Shown: positions 10,578 through 20,341 of the stretch, piece by piece
How positions within the stretch are numbered: position 1 is the stretch's first letter
Layout of the letters: every line of letters starts with the position of its first letter
Assembly (NCBI RefSeq): GCF_024139115.2
Contig: NC_085139.1
Span: 12,867,533-12,931,532, forward strand
Source: Armigeres subalbatus
Taxonomy: Eukaryota; Arthropoda; Insecta; Diptera; Culicidae
DNA length: 64,000 nucleotides
Direction: 5' to 3'
Translations under genes and position numbers: made by a program
The notes under the pieces: generated by a model
Databases searched by the model: none
What the model was told of the DNA's origin: nothing
What the model saw: the letters and a program-made list of their open reading frames with translations, nothing else

Positions 10578-11295
10578 TACCACTTCCGAGCCTCTTGATA
10601 GAAGGCTTCCAAGCCTCTTGAGAGGAGGCTTCCGATCCTCTTGAAAGGAGGCTGCCGAGCCTCTAGAAAGGAGGATTCGAGTCTCTTGAAAGGAGGCTTC
10701 CGAGGCACCTCTTGAAAGGAGGCTTCCAGCCTCTTGAAAGGAGGCTTCGAGCCTCTTGAAAGGAGGCTTCGAGCCTCTTGAAAGCAAGTTTCCACGCCTT
10801 TTGGAAGGAGGCTTCCAAGCCTCTTGAAAAGAGGCGTCCGAGCCTCTTTAAAGGAGGCTTCCGAGCCTCTTGAAGGAGGCTTCCGAGCCTCTTGAAGGAG
10901 GCTTCCGAGCCTCTTGAAAGGAGGCTTCCGAGCCTCTTGAAAGGAGGCTTCCGAGCCTCTTGAAAGGAAGCTTCCGAGCCTCTTGAAAGGAGGCTTCCGA
11001 GCCTCTTGAAAGGAGGCTTCCAAGCCTCTTGAAAGGAGGCTTCCGAGCCTCTTGAAAGGAGGCTTCCGAGCCTCTTGAAAGGAGGCTTCCGAGCCTCTTG
11101 AAAGGAGGCTTCCGAGCCTCTTGAAAGGAGGCTTCCAAGCCTCTTGAAAGGAAGCTTCCGAGCCTCTTGAAAGGAGGCTTCCGAGCCTCTTGAAAGGAGG
11201 CTTCCGAGCCTCTTGAAAGGAGGCTTCCGAGCCTCTTGAAAGGAGGCTTCCGAGCCTCTTGAAAGGAGGCTTCCGAGCCTCTTGAAAGGAGGCTT
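10578..11295. repeat. 23-bp minisatellite, about 31 units
   Basis: The unit contains the palindrome GAGGCTTCCGAGCCTC (6-bp stem, TCCG loop) plus TTGAAAG. Units in the right two thirds are nearly identical. The left third (10578-10870) is degenerate, with 19-26-bp units. Because 23 is not a multiple of 3 and the unit lacks stops on the minus strand, long minus-strand frames (up to 285 codons, 10577-11434) run through it. They repeat every 23 residues and are by-products. Confidence 0.95.
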
Positions 11296-11834
11296 CTGAT
11301 ATTTTTCCTTCAAAATACGCAGATATACCGACTTGCTGTACGAATTTATGAATGATGTTGTATGTGGAATTCGACAGCGCATGCAATCTTAAAATTTGGG
11401 AAGACTTGATCCCCTTCCTATGATATCTAATCAATAAATATTTTTTCGAGGCAACTCTTCAACAGATCTGTCAAATGTACACAAAAATAGCCGGCGAGAA
11501 CAAGCTTTGTTTTTTTTTTTTAATGTTGTCGCCAAAGTTTTGTATGGATGACAAATGAGGAATCAAGTGTCCCCAAATCGACGCAATAACTTGAATTCCA
11601 AGTAAATACCCTAAACTTTTTATCGAGTGTTGACATTTTGACCAGAACAGATCATTTAGCAAATTTAAGACTTTGCGCTGTGAAAAAATTTGCATTTGAT
11701 CATTGTTAGGAAAAAATGTTCAAACTTTGCGTAACCACCAAAAAAAAAATTTAGGAGGGTCAAAACAAAGAAACCTTCCTACAAAATCGATTGTTAATCC
11801 AAAATATAATTCACCACGTAACGATCATTTGTCT
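11296..11834. other. Unassigned DNA
   Basis: No gene or repeat is recognised, apart from short A and T homopolymers near 11511 and 11740. Confidence 0.4.
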
Positions 11835-11842
11835 AGAGGATA

Positions 11843-12040
11843 AAAAGATATTTTAGTTACTAGATAAAGATTGTCGCTTTGGTTCCCTTTGTTCTGCTGT
11901 CCGGAACATGTTGGGTACCAAGCTGTCAAATCGTATGGATTTTCCTTCTTTGACATTTAGCTCCCCTATCATCGCCAGCAAAAGATGTTCCGGACAGCGA
12001 CGACAGCGACAATCTTTATCTAGTAACTAAAATATCTTTT
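11843..12040. mobile_element. MITE (198 bp) with 36-bp perfect inverted repeats
   Basis: The arms 11843-11878 and 12005-12040 are perfect reverse complements, with the terminal sequence AAAAGATATTTTAGTTACTA. Shorter internal inverted matches (CCGGAACAT and ATGTTCCGG) extend the foldback. AGAGGATA on the left (11835-11842) and AGAGGAAA on the right (12041-12048) look like an 8-bp target duplication with one mismatch. Noncoding and non-autonomous. The superfamily is uncertain; 8 bp would fit hAT. Confidence 0.7.
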
Positions 12041-12251
12041 AGAGGAAATATATTTTAAAAACAAATTGAAACAAAACTATTGTGGTTCTCGGTAAAACAG
12101 GGGGGATCAAGTCTCCAAGGGATCAAGCCACCACACCTTCCCCAACACGAGTAAAAAAGCGCATGCTTCAATAGTAAATGAACGGTTTTCATCTTAATTC
12201 TTGAAAGGCTTCCGATGCAATTAGTATGACATATGACTTATTTATGTGGAA

Positions 12252-12506
12252 CTAGCAGACCCGACGAACTTCGTTTCGCCTAAAATTAATTTATTCTCTG
12301 ATTAGTTCTCGAGTTATGCAGAAATCTATGCTTCATTTGTATGGGAGCCCCCATTTCTAAAGGAGGGAGGGGTCTCGCACCATCTTAAGAACCTCCCACG
12401 GTCCCAGAAACCTCTGCATACAAATTTTCATGCCGATCGGTTCACTAGTTTCGGATTCTATAAGGTTCAGACAGAAATTCATTTTTATGTATATAGAAGA
12501 AGAAGA
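12252..12506 (-). mobile_element. Helitron-like element, non-autonomous
   Basis: Read on the minus strand the segment starts TCTTCTTCTTCTATATACAT after an A and ends GTCGGGTCTGCTAG before a T, which is the A-TC...CTAG-T layout of Helitrons. The short palindrome ACGAAGTTCGT lies just before the end. Its 5' terminus (TCTATATACATAAAAATGA) resembles those of the two elements at 17490-18065. There is no Rep/helicase. An alternative is the 3' tail of a widespread insect LINE, which this sequence also resembles. Confidence 0.5.
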
Positions 12507-14653
12507 TATTAAAATAGAACATCTAATTAGTTGGTTAGTAGGAAACACAATTTATGACCGCCTCCTATGGCAAATGCGACCAATGTGGGACCCCTGCCAT
12601 GCGAGATGTATCGCTTTCGTGCGATAGGGTCTACCTACAGGATGATGCGAAAATTCGACCATAAATAGAAAATCTGGCTTCTATTCGCTGTTGGTGCGGC
12701 AAAAGGTGAGTTCGATAATCTCATAATTTCCCTGACCCCATCAAACCGGAATTATCTCGCCGATGAAAAGCGATATTTAAACCGACAGGGTCTGAACAGC
12801 CAGCGTAGCGTGCTCTTGACCGCCATCGTCGTGGAGATAAACACCATCCGTTCGCCCGTTCCAGAAAACGGGTCCTTCCTTCGTGCAACGAATCAACCGC
12901 CTCTCAGCGCATCATAAAATCGACGGGTCCTCTACCAGGGGCTCTTACTATGCTCGCCCATGCCATGTGGCTATCCAATCAATTCAGCGTACCAAATCGT
13001 GCATTAACCGTGGATTACTCGTCTAGTTTCCTGCGCTTTTCATTCCCGGCCTACTTGGACGTCGATTTGTTCCCGTCCGCGCGCATGACCGACGACTATT
13101 GGCTGCGATACGGCCCGTAATCGCAATTTATTTCCAATATTAATTGTTTGACCTTAAACCTGTAATTTTCTACTGGTTCCCCACCTCTCACACTGCTCGT
13201 CCCCATTGGCTTCCTGATTCTTTCCTGAATTGTGGATTGTTCCCGGCTACGAGAAATTCTCGATTCCTTCATCGGCAGAAACATTCTTATGGTTAGAAAG
13301 TTCACGTTTCTCCTAAAATTAACACCCTTGGCCAGTCGTCAGTTTCTCCGCAGTTGCGATCCCCATTCGGCTGATGTATCATCATGATAATCATCGGTCG
13401 TGGATCAAACGAAAACATATCTCTAATGAAATTAAAACCAATAAGAGCGGATCGGAAATCCATCGTAATGTACCACTGTCTCTTTGGGTGCGGTACGAAA
13501 GGTTGAAAAACATCAAGCTGAAATCATGATATGTATATCGACCTCATTGCATGTTAACCAGAACTCAAATAGAATTGTAAACACCAAGAATCAAACAGTG
13601 AAATTTCAATTAAAACCGTTAGAGTTTGTTTTAAAGAATGCAATTTAAATCTATTTCGGATAAAAATGGCTGTAATCCAGATTTGCTCAAAACCCGTAAA
13701 AATCCATTTTTGATTTCCACAAGCTTAAGTTTTCAACCTTTTGCATTTCGCCATATGGGATCACTCCACCTCGCAGACTCACTTGCGATTGCGAATTAAT
13801 CCAACTTCCAACTGAAACGCAAAGCCCGAAAACGTGTTCAGCAAGCCAGATCAGGATAATTTGGAGCTTTTCTCGTAATGATTCTGATTGAGCAAAAACT
13901 ACAGCCAGTCTCGACCGTCCGTGTGGCCTCCTGTGTGGCGGGGACGGTGAGTTTCCGGGCGCACGAATTCGCACGGATCGCTCTTGAACGCATCTACGTG
14001 CGCGCAGCAACGGCACATCCAAACCACGACGCGGTGCGGCTCCGTTGGAAGCAGAACCAGAATCAGTCGCTCGCGTCGTCGGCCGGGCAGCATCATATCA
14101 GCAGCAGAAGCAAAATAGCATCCTCGCTCGCGTCATTATCATCGTCCGTGCTTTCCGCCGTTGTCGAGATCCGACATTGGATCAGTCGCAGTCAGTGAGT
14201 GGCAGGAGGATGAAACGGAAAGGGTCGTAGTTGGTCGGTGGCAGCCAGCAGTGGTAAATCAAATCAAATCGAATCGAATATATTTATCTGAACGATGCGT
14301 TTTTTCTTCGTTCGTTTGTACTTTTGCTTCTCTGGCAGCAATCGTTGCGATCCGCGTTCGGCGGAGCGGTTGTTCTCTCTTTCAGACTTGTTCTACGGTT
14401 GCGCTGACTCGGAATGCCAGCACTTGGAAGCAGGTTCTCGCATGAGCGATAGGGCTGGCAGACAAAGTTAAGAATATGTGTTAAGGCTGCAGACATAGAA
14501 TCCTTGTGTGAATCTATCTAAAGTACATGAGTTTGAGCATAACGACCGCATAATTGAAAACCCGACAAAGAGAGACACAGTGATTAGTGTTTACCTGTTT
14601 GCGGTGTGGATAGAAATTAATAAACTTTTAAATCTATTTGCCAAAAATTTAAT
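12507..14653. other. GC-richer, unique-looking DNA; possible host regulatory or 5' UTR sequence
   Basis: Compared with its surroundings this 2.1-kb stretch is GC-richer and keeps many CpGs, especially 12790-13120 and 13900-14440. No repeat is visible and no frame encodes a recognisable protein. An arthropod initiator-like CAGTCAGTGAG lies near 14190 with GGTCG about 30 bases later. A GTAAAT that could be a splice donor follows near 14254, so an untranslated first exon is conceivable. This is inference from composition and two short motifs only. Confidence 0.25.
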
Positions 14654-14902
14654 ATGGCAGATTTACATTATAATCTGTTAAGTATTTTTCGAGATGGTAT
14701 TAGAGCAGAAGCATTCTGTTACAATGAATTCTACTGGTTTTCTATTGTTTTTGTACCAGAAGACCACCGAATTTTCCAAGACTTGAATAAGGTTCAATCA
14801 AAGTTTATTGCCCAATATCCGAATATTAACCATCCACCAGTGGGAATTATTACCTACACGGTTACCTACAGCGTCAGAACACCTATGCCTCGCGTATTGT
14901 AG
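14654..14902 (+). other. Small open frame (82 codons) of unknown meaning
   Basis: An ATG frame with ordinary-looking amino-acid composition (starting MADLHYNLLSIF) sits just before the 24-bp minisatellite. I recognise no domain. A second frame starting at 14808 runs into the minisatellite and encodes Pro-Gly-Ile-Pro-Pro-Glu-Val repeats, which I regard as a by-product. The small frame could be a decayed TE piece or chance. Confidence 0.15.
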
Positions 14903-14949
14903 AGCTCCACAAACGTCGGCATTGAAGATTCAGAGTCCCCATGTCCACC

Positions 14950-16160
14950 ATGTGCAACCAGTTCCTCCAGGAATTCCTCCGGAAGTTCCTCCAGGAATTC
15001 CTCCGGAAGTTCCTCCAGGAATTCCTCCGAAGTTCCTCCAGGAATTCCTCCGGAAGTTCCTCCAGGAATTCCTCCGGAAGTTCCTCCAGGAATTCCTCCG
15101 CAAGTTCCTCCAGGAATTCCTCCGGAAGTTCCTCCAGGAATTCCTCCGGAAGTTCCTCCAGGAATTCCTCCGGAAGTTCCTCCAGGAATTCCTCCGGAAG
15201 TTCCTCCAGGAATTCCTCCGGAAGTTCCTCCAGGAATTCCTCCGGAAGTTCCTCCAGGAATTCCTCCGGAAGATCCTCCAGGAATTCCTCCGAAAAGTTC
15301 CTCCAGGAGTTCCTCCGGAAGTTCCTCCAAGAATTACTCCGGAAGTTTCTCAAGGAATTCCTCCGGAAGTTCCTCCAGGAATTCCTCCGGAAGTGCTCGA
15401 GCAGGAATACCTCCGGAAGTTTCTCCATGAATTTCTCAGAAAGTTCCTCCAGGAATTCCTCCGAAGTTCCTCCAGGAATTCCTCCGGAAGTTCCTCCAGG
15501 AATTCCTCCCGAAGTTCCTCCAGGAATTCCCCCGGAAGTTCCTCCAGGAATTCCTCCGGAAGTTCCTCCAGGAATTCCTCCGGAAGTTCCTCCAGGAATT
15601 CCTCCGGAAGTTCCTCCAGGAATTCCTCCGGAAGTTCCTCCAGGAATTCCTCCGGAAGTTCCTCCGGAAGTTCCTCCAGGAATTCCTCCGGAAGTTCCTC
15701 CAGGAATTCCTCCGGAAGTTCCTCCAGGAATTCCTCCGGAAGTTCCTCCAGGAATTCCTCCGGAATTTCCTCCATGAATTCCTCCGGAAGTTCCTCCACG
15801 AATTCCTCCGGAAATTGCTCCCGGAATTCCTCCGGAAGTTCCTCCAGAAATTCCTCCCGAAGTTCCTCCAGAAATTCCTCAGGAAGTTCCTCCAGGAATT
15901 CCTCAGGAAGTTCCTCCAGGAATTCTTCCGGAGCTTCCTCCAGGAATTCCTCCGGAAGTTCCTCCAGGAATTTCACCAGAGTTTCTTCCAGGAATCCCAC
16001 CGGAAGTTTCTCCAGGAATTCCACCGGAAGTTCTCCAGAGATTCCTCCATGATTTCCCTTAGGAGTTGATCTAGGAATTCATCCGGAAGTTCTTCCAGAA
16101 ATTCTTGCGAAGGTTCCACTAGAAATTAGTTGGGAAGTTCCTCCAGGAATACTTCGGAAA
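14950..16160. repeat. 24-bp minisatellite, about 50 units
   Basis: The unit contains GGAATTCCTCCGGAAGTTCC. Since 24 is a multiple of 3, every frame is a clean 8-residue repeat: on the plus strand [16 protein letters not shown] or FLQEFLRK, and on the minus strand EELPEEFL or GGIPGGTS. Frames of 154-414 codons therefore appear in five registers. The core is nearly uniform and EcoRI-like GAATTC recurs in each unit. Units degenerate from about 15960 onward. Confidence 0.95.
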
Positions 16161-16800
16161 GTTTTCCAGGAACTCGTTGGAAAGTTTCTCCAAGGACGGG
16201 CTTGGTGGTCATATGGCTATCGCTTCTGAGGTCGTAATCCCAGGCCCGTTCCATTCCTCCTGGCCGTGGCCATTCCGTGGCCAGCGCCGTTATCGAACAT
16301 CCAAAAATACTAGAGCTTTCGGACTGTGCACATTGAGGTTGGAGAACAAATCCCATATCGTCCATCCATTGGTTCCCTGTGCAATTGCGAGAGTTCTTCC
16401 CAGATTACCTATGAAAGTTACCTACAGTCAAAGTTCCTCTAAGAACTTCTCACAAAGTTTCTTCAAGAATTTATTCAGAATTTTTGTCCTCAGGGAGTTC
16501 GTTCGGAAGTCCCTATAATAGTTTCTTCGGAGATTTCTGCAGGATTTTTTCTTTTAAGTTTTTTAAGCAATTCCTCCAAATTACCTTAAAACATCAAAGT
16601 CCAGAAATTACACAGGAGCTATTTTGATTTTTTTTTTTGTGAATTCCTCCAGTGCGTTTATTTATTTAAGTAAGTGAGAAATATTTCGATTTTTTACGGA
16701 TAGTCCCGTAGAATATAGTTTGTCGTCTACGAGTTTCTTCGGAAATTCACCCTGGAGCTCCATTAAAATTTCTTCCAGAAGTATTTATGAACTGCATCGA
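16161..16800. repeat. Decayed right margin of the 24-bp array
   Basis: Scattered fragments such as TTCTTCAAGAATTTATTC, GAGTTCGTTCGGAAGT and CCAGAAGTATTT keep the pattern of the 24-bp unit at low identity between 16400 and 16800. A SINE-like piece (16191-16300) interrupts it. Old degenerate edges around a homogeneous core fit array growth by unequal exchange. Confidence 0.5.
16191..16300 (+). mobile_element. tRNA-derived SINE fragment
   Basis: GGTGGTCATATGGCTATCGC resembles a box A region, and GAGGTCGTAATCCCAGGCCC resembles a box B that has lost bases in its TTCAA core. The downstream CCCGTTCCATTCC also fits the start of a SINE body. The copy is short and divergent. It sits inside the decayed edge of the minisatellite. 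Confidence 0.45.
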
Positions 16801-17462
16801 GAACTCTCCAGAAATTTACAATGGTCTCCTTCAGGGATGGAATGCTCCTCAGAGCGAATCAGGAGAAGAAAAAAAATGCTCTCTGCTCTCGACACACGAA
16901 TTTTTGCTCGTCTCTTTTGCACTTTTGCGTTTCTCTCTTTTTCGGGTAGCTCCGAAATATATTCATTTCTCAATGATAACTAAATGGTTTGACTCAATGA
17001 GGTGAGGAAAAAGTTGCTCATTGAGTATCTTTGAGCCTCTTTCCGACGGATGGAATTGGTGGTGGCGAATAAATTTATGATAATTAGTTGGCTAATCTAA
17101 CGGTAGCCAGTAAGTTATTGTATTTATCGTGTTTGCTTAGTAAAAAGTAAACAATTCAATCACTGTCATAATGCGTGTTTAGGACTGTTCCATTTAGTTT
17201 TTACACGTTGAAGACATTGAAAGAACTTACTAATTTTCATTCAAAATTGAAGCAGTCGAACAAATCTTGTATTAATTGGTCAAAACGGTATACACTGAAG
17301 TCGCTTTTCATGCGGTTTGATATGAGGCTTCCTTTTTATGCGGATTTTGGGTCTCACGCGTTTTAACGCGTTTACACAATATTTTAAAGAAGGTCTTGGT
17401 GCCTTTATGCCACTAAGATCAAGGAATCGCTCCCTGGCCCTTACCTTTTCATCTTCTTTAAT
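16801..17462. other. Unassigned DNA
   Basis: The stretch at 16830-17045 shares short motifs (CTCATTGAG, GACTCAATGAGG) in inverted sense with 18420-18580, suggesting an unidentified repeat. Near 17309-17340 GCGGTTTGATATGAGG and similar words occur. No gene is supported. Confidence 0.3.
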
Positions 17463-17482
17463 CATCATCATCATCATCATCT
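17463..17482. repeat. (ATC)n microsatellite
   Basis: A run of ATC/CAT triplets lies just left of the first Helitron-like copy. Confidence 0.9.
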
Positions 17483-17489
17483 TCATCTA

Positions 17490-17788
17490 TCTATATAAAA
17501 ATGAGTTTGTATTTCCTTTGAGGCAACTCATGAACGGATGGACCGATTTGCAAGATTTCCTTACTAATCGATACGTTTTGAGGTCAGCTGTGTTTAAATG
17601 TATGAAAAGATAGAGCATTTTGCTGGCAAAGTTGAACAAATGTAAAAATAGTACGTTATTGTGAGTTCTGAAGAAATCTATAAGCTTGAACGGAAATCGA
17701 TCTAGAGGGCGACGCCTCAATCAACTAATCGGTTGACAGTTAGGTTGAAATAAAAACAACCCGAGCAAGATCGGGCAGGTTCGACTAG
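17490..17788 (+). mobile_element. Helitron-like element, copy 1 of a tandem pair
   Basis: The copy begins TCTATATAAAAATGAG after an A (17489). It ends with the hairpin CCCGAGCAAGATCGGG (17760-17775; 5-bp stem, 6-nt loop), nine bases, then CTAG (17785-17788) followed by T. These are the diagnostic ends of a Helitron: 5' TC, 3' hairpin, CTRR, and insertion between A and T without duplication. There is no Rep/helicase gene, so it is non-autonomous. Confidence 0.75.
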
Positions 17789-18065
17789 TCTTTATATTAA
17801 AATGAGTTTGCGAGTTTGAGAACGAACGGATGGATTGATTGCAAGATTTTCTCACTAATCGAATCGTCTTGGGATCAGCTGTGTTTGTACATACTAATAG
17901 TTGTTCAATTTGCCGGGGAAAGTTGAGAAGTTGTCTAAATGCAACGGTTTCATAAGAAAGCCATCAAGCTCGAACTGAAATCGATCTAGAGTGCGACGCC
18001 TCAATCAACTAAATGATTGACATATCACAAATAAAACCCGAGCGAGATCGGGCAGGTTCGCCTAG
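17789..18065 (+). mobile_element. Helitron-like element, copy 2, abutting copy 1
   Basis: The copy begins TCTTTATATTAAAATGAG immediately after the CTAG of copy 1. It ends with CCCGAGCGAGATCGGG (18037-18052), nine bases and CTAG (18062-18065), followed by T. It parallels copy 1 along its length (ACGGATGGA, TTGCAAGATTT, AATCGATCTAGAG, GCGACGCCTCAATCAACTAA) with substantial divergence. The zero-gap head-to-tail arrangement fits a rolling-circle mechanism or insertion at the CTAG|T end of another copy. Confidence 0.75.
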
Positions 18066-18310
18066 TAGGTATAAGATAATTTCGTCAATAATCTCTTTGC
18101 ATTTCAAATTGTAATTGCTAACCAGATAAATGTAGAATTGGCTACCTAAAGCTGCCTGTCGCTTAGAAGCAGTAAATAATTAATGTAAACATAGAATGGT
18201 GTTCTTTTCTACCCGTTCATGGATGCTATACACGGTTCCTATTCTCATGCTGGTCTCATAGTTACGAATGTGCGAGGCTGTTGTGCTGGTAGCGATGGTA
18301 TGACAGAAGT

Positions 18311-18370
18311 TTTTTTTTTTTTTTTGGTCTTTATTAAAGTGATTTTTTATATGACAATAAGTTCATCACT
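18311..18370 (-). mobile_element. Sixty-base retroposed 3' end with 13-bp target duplication
   Basis: GTATGACAGAAGT is present at 18298-18310 and again at 18371-18383. Between them is a T-run followed by GGTCTTTATTAAAGTG. On the minus strand this reads as the extreme 3' end of a transcript with AATAAA and a poly-A tail. The structure is that of a severely 5'-truncated LINE or LINE-mobilised RNA. The donor is not identified. Confidence 0.75.
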
Positions 18371-18383
18371 GTATGACAGAAGT

Positions 18384-18979
18384 GTGCTCTGTACGTTCAG
18401 TTGGAAAGAACAACATAAATGATGCTCCTCAAAGAGACACATTGAGTCAAACGGTTTCTCTCAAAGAGAGCCGCTCCTCATTTTTCCCACAACGAAGAGC
18501 ATCTTTTTTCTATGTTTTGATCATGTCCGTGATGTTTTGTTGCTCATTTTTGATGAACTTTTTTTTGCTCATTGAGCTCATTGTGCGAGTAAATTCCAAG
18601 CCTGGTCTCCTTTCGAATTTCAAATACAACTTCTAACCCGACTCTCACCCACCCCCAGGAATTCTTCCGGAAAATTTTCCAGTAGTTTTTTCTAGTAATA
18701 CTTTTTTTAATCTTTCGTTTGTTTGGAAGGCTCATTTGCCGTTAAGCGTGACGGAGCCGAAATCAAGTTTAACAATACATTTCTCGATTCTTATACATAG
18801 TGTTAGTTTTGGGGAACCGAAAAACTCGCGGTTTAGTAGAGGTTAAGGAATACAATAATACAGTAGGAAAGGAAGGTATTTTAGGGTGCTTAAGTAATTA
18901 CGACGCTGATGTTCACAAAGTTGACATTCCTCGCATTTTTACATCTGTATGTCCCAAACTTTTTTTATTGAGACAACGC
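18384..18979. other. Unassigned DNA
   Basis: No gene is seen. CCAGGAATTCTTCCGGAAAATT near 18655 resembles one unit of the 24-bp minisatellite family. Confidence 0.3.
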
Positions 18980-20040
18980 CGAGAGGAAGACATACGGATG
19001 GGATTAATGATACTTGATGGGCTACAGCTCTTCGATGAACCTACGCCAAATGGAGTATCCTTCTCCACTGGACTAGATCCTGGGCCAATCGCTTCCAGTC
19101 ACCCTGAACATTGAGCGCCCTCAGGTTCTCTTCAACTGCAAAAGCCATCGTGTACGCGGTTTTCCGCGAAGCCTGCGGCTTCTTCCGGGGTTCTCTACTA
19201 AATATTATCTTCGCTTGACGTTCTTCCGGCATACGAACAACGTGACCAGCCCACCGTAGTCTGCCGTGTTATATAAGCTTAATAATATCCAGCCCTTTAT
19301 ACACCTGGTACAATTCGTGATTCATGCGACGCCGCCAGATACCGTTCTCCTGTTTACCGCCGAGTATTGTCCGCAGCACCTTACGCTCAAACACTCCGAG
19401 AGCTCTCCGATCAGCCTCCTTTATCGTCCATGTCTCATGGCCGTATAAAGCCACCGGAAGAATCAGAGTAGTATACAGCGCGAGTTTTGTTTTCGTTTGC
19501 AGACTACGGGACTTAAGCTGGTTACGAAGTCCGTAATAAGCTGGTTACGAAGTCTGTATTTGCAGCTGCAATACGCCTTTTCACCTTGCGGGTAACATCA
19601 TTATCGCACGTCACTAATGTTCCAAGATACACAAATTCTTCTACCACTTCAAATTTTTCACCATCCAGCACCGTTTCGCTACCACCACCACTAATGAACC
19701 CACGTTGATTGCCAGCGACCATGTACTTCGTTTTGCAGGTATTGATCGTGAGTCCAATCCTCGCTGTCTCCCTCTTAAAAGGCACAAAAGCCTCTTCCAC
19801 AACACGGCGATCAATTCCGATAATATCGATATCGTCCGCAAATCCCAGGAGCATATGCGATTTTGTGATAATGGTACCGCTTCTTTGCACACCAGCTCTC
19901 CTAATCGCTCCCTCGACTGCTATATTGAACAGTAGATTCGGCAGTAGAAGAGGCAGACACTCGTAATGGGGTACGACAGACAAGGGAATGGGCAGACAAT
20001 GATTATCAGCAACTTTCAAAAATTGGTGGAACAGGGACAT
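18980..20040 (-). pseudogene. RTE-like LINE remnant (RT and C-terminal region)
   Basis: On the minus strand 20040-19522 reads through RT motifs (LLFNIAVEGAIRRAG, catalytic FADD in GFADDIDIIG, then VEEFVYLGTLVT). It continues, after small disruptions, with YGHETWTIKEADRRALGVFE (about 19450-19390), MNHELYQVY and RLRWAGHVVRMPEERQ (near 19250-19220). These motifs match, in order, the two RTE-like copies at 55-58 kb and 60-63 kb. The endonuclease half is missing, so the copy is 5' truncated at about 20040. Frameshifts and stops make it inactive. Confidence 0.75.
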
Positions 20041-20079
20041 ACTTGAGGCCCGACAACACTTATCTAATAGGCTTTGGTT

Positions 20080-20330
20080 AACAAAATTATTTTGAGCTTT
20101 TTAGTGGCATGTCTTCACTTGTCATAAGACGAGTTTGTACAATCCCCTTGAATTCCACCACTTAATTGTTAATTAACTTAATTAACTCGACTCGACTCGA
20201 ATCGACGAAGTCGAGTCAAGTACGAGACACTGAAGACGGCCTTACTGTTGGGGTCGAAATACGTATCTGTCAAGATACAATTAAGTGGTGGAATTCAAGG
20301 GGATTGTACAAACTCGTCTTATGACAAGTG
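20080..20330. mobile_element. 251-bp insertion with 54-bp perfect inverted repeats and 11-bp duplication
   Basis: AGGCTTTGGTT flanks the segment at 20069-20079 and 20331-20341. Inside, 20116-20169 and 20277-20330 are perfect 54-bp reverse complements beginning CACTTGTCATAAGACGAG. The left arm starts 36 bases inside the duplication while the right arm touches it, so the element is asymmetric. The loop contains GACTCGACTCGACTCG-type repeats and GTATCTGTCAAGATAC. No protein is encoded. It could be a MITE or a hairpin-bearing retroposed RNA. Confidence 0.7.
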
Positions 20331-20341
20331 AGGCTTTGGTT

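Noticed and set aside
10577..11434. 285-codon minus-strand frame
   Set aside because: Readthrough of the 23-bp minisatellite; the protein repeats every 23 residues.
14808..16052. 414-codon frame with Pro-Gly-Ile-Pro-Pro-Glu-Val repeats
   Set aside because: The same DNA is open in five registers because the 24-bp unit lacks stops. The non-repetitive start is short and unrecognised.
16830..18580. A large transposon with ends at 16.83 kb and 18.58 kb
   Set aside because: Short inverted words (CTCATTGAG type) are shared, but I could not find consistent termini or a target duplication.
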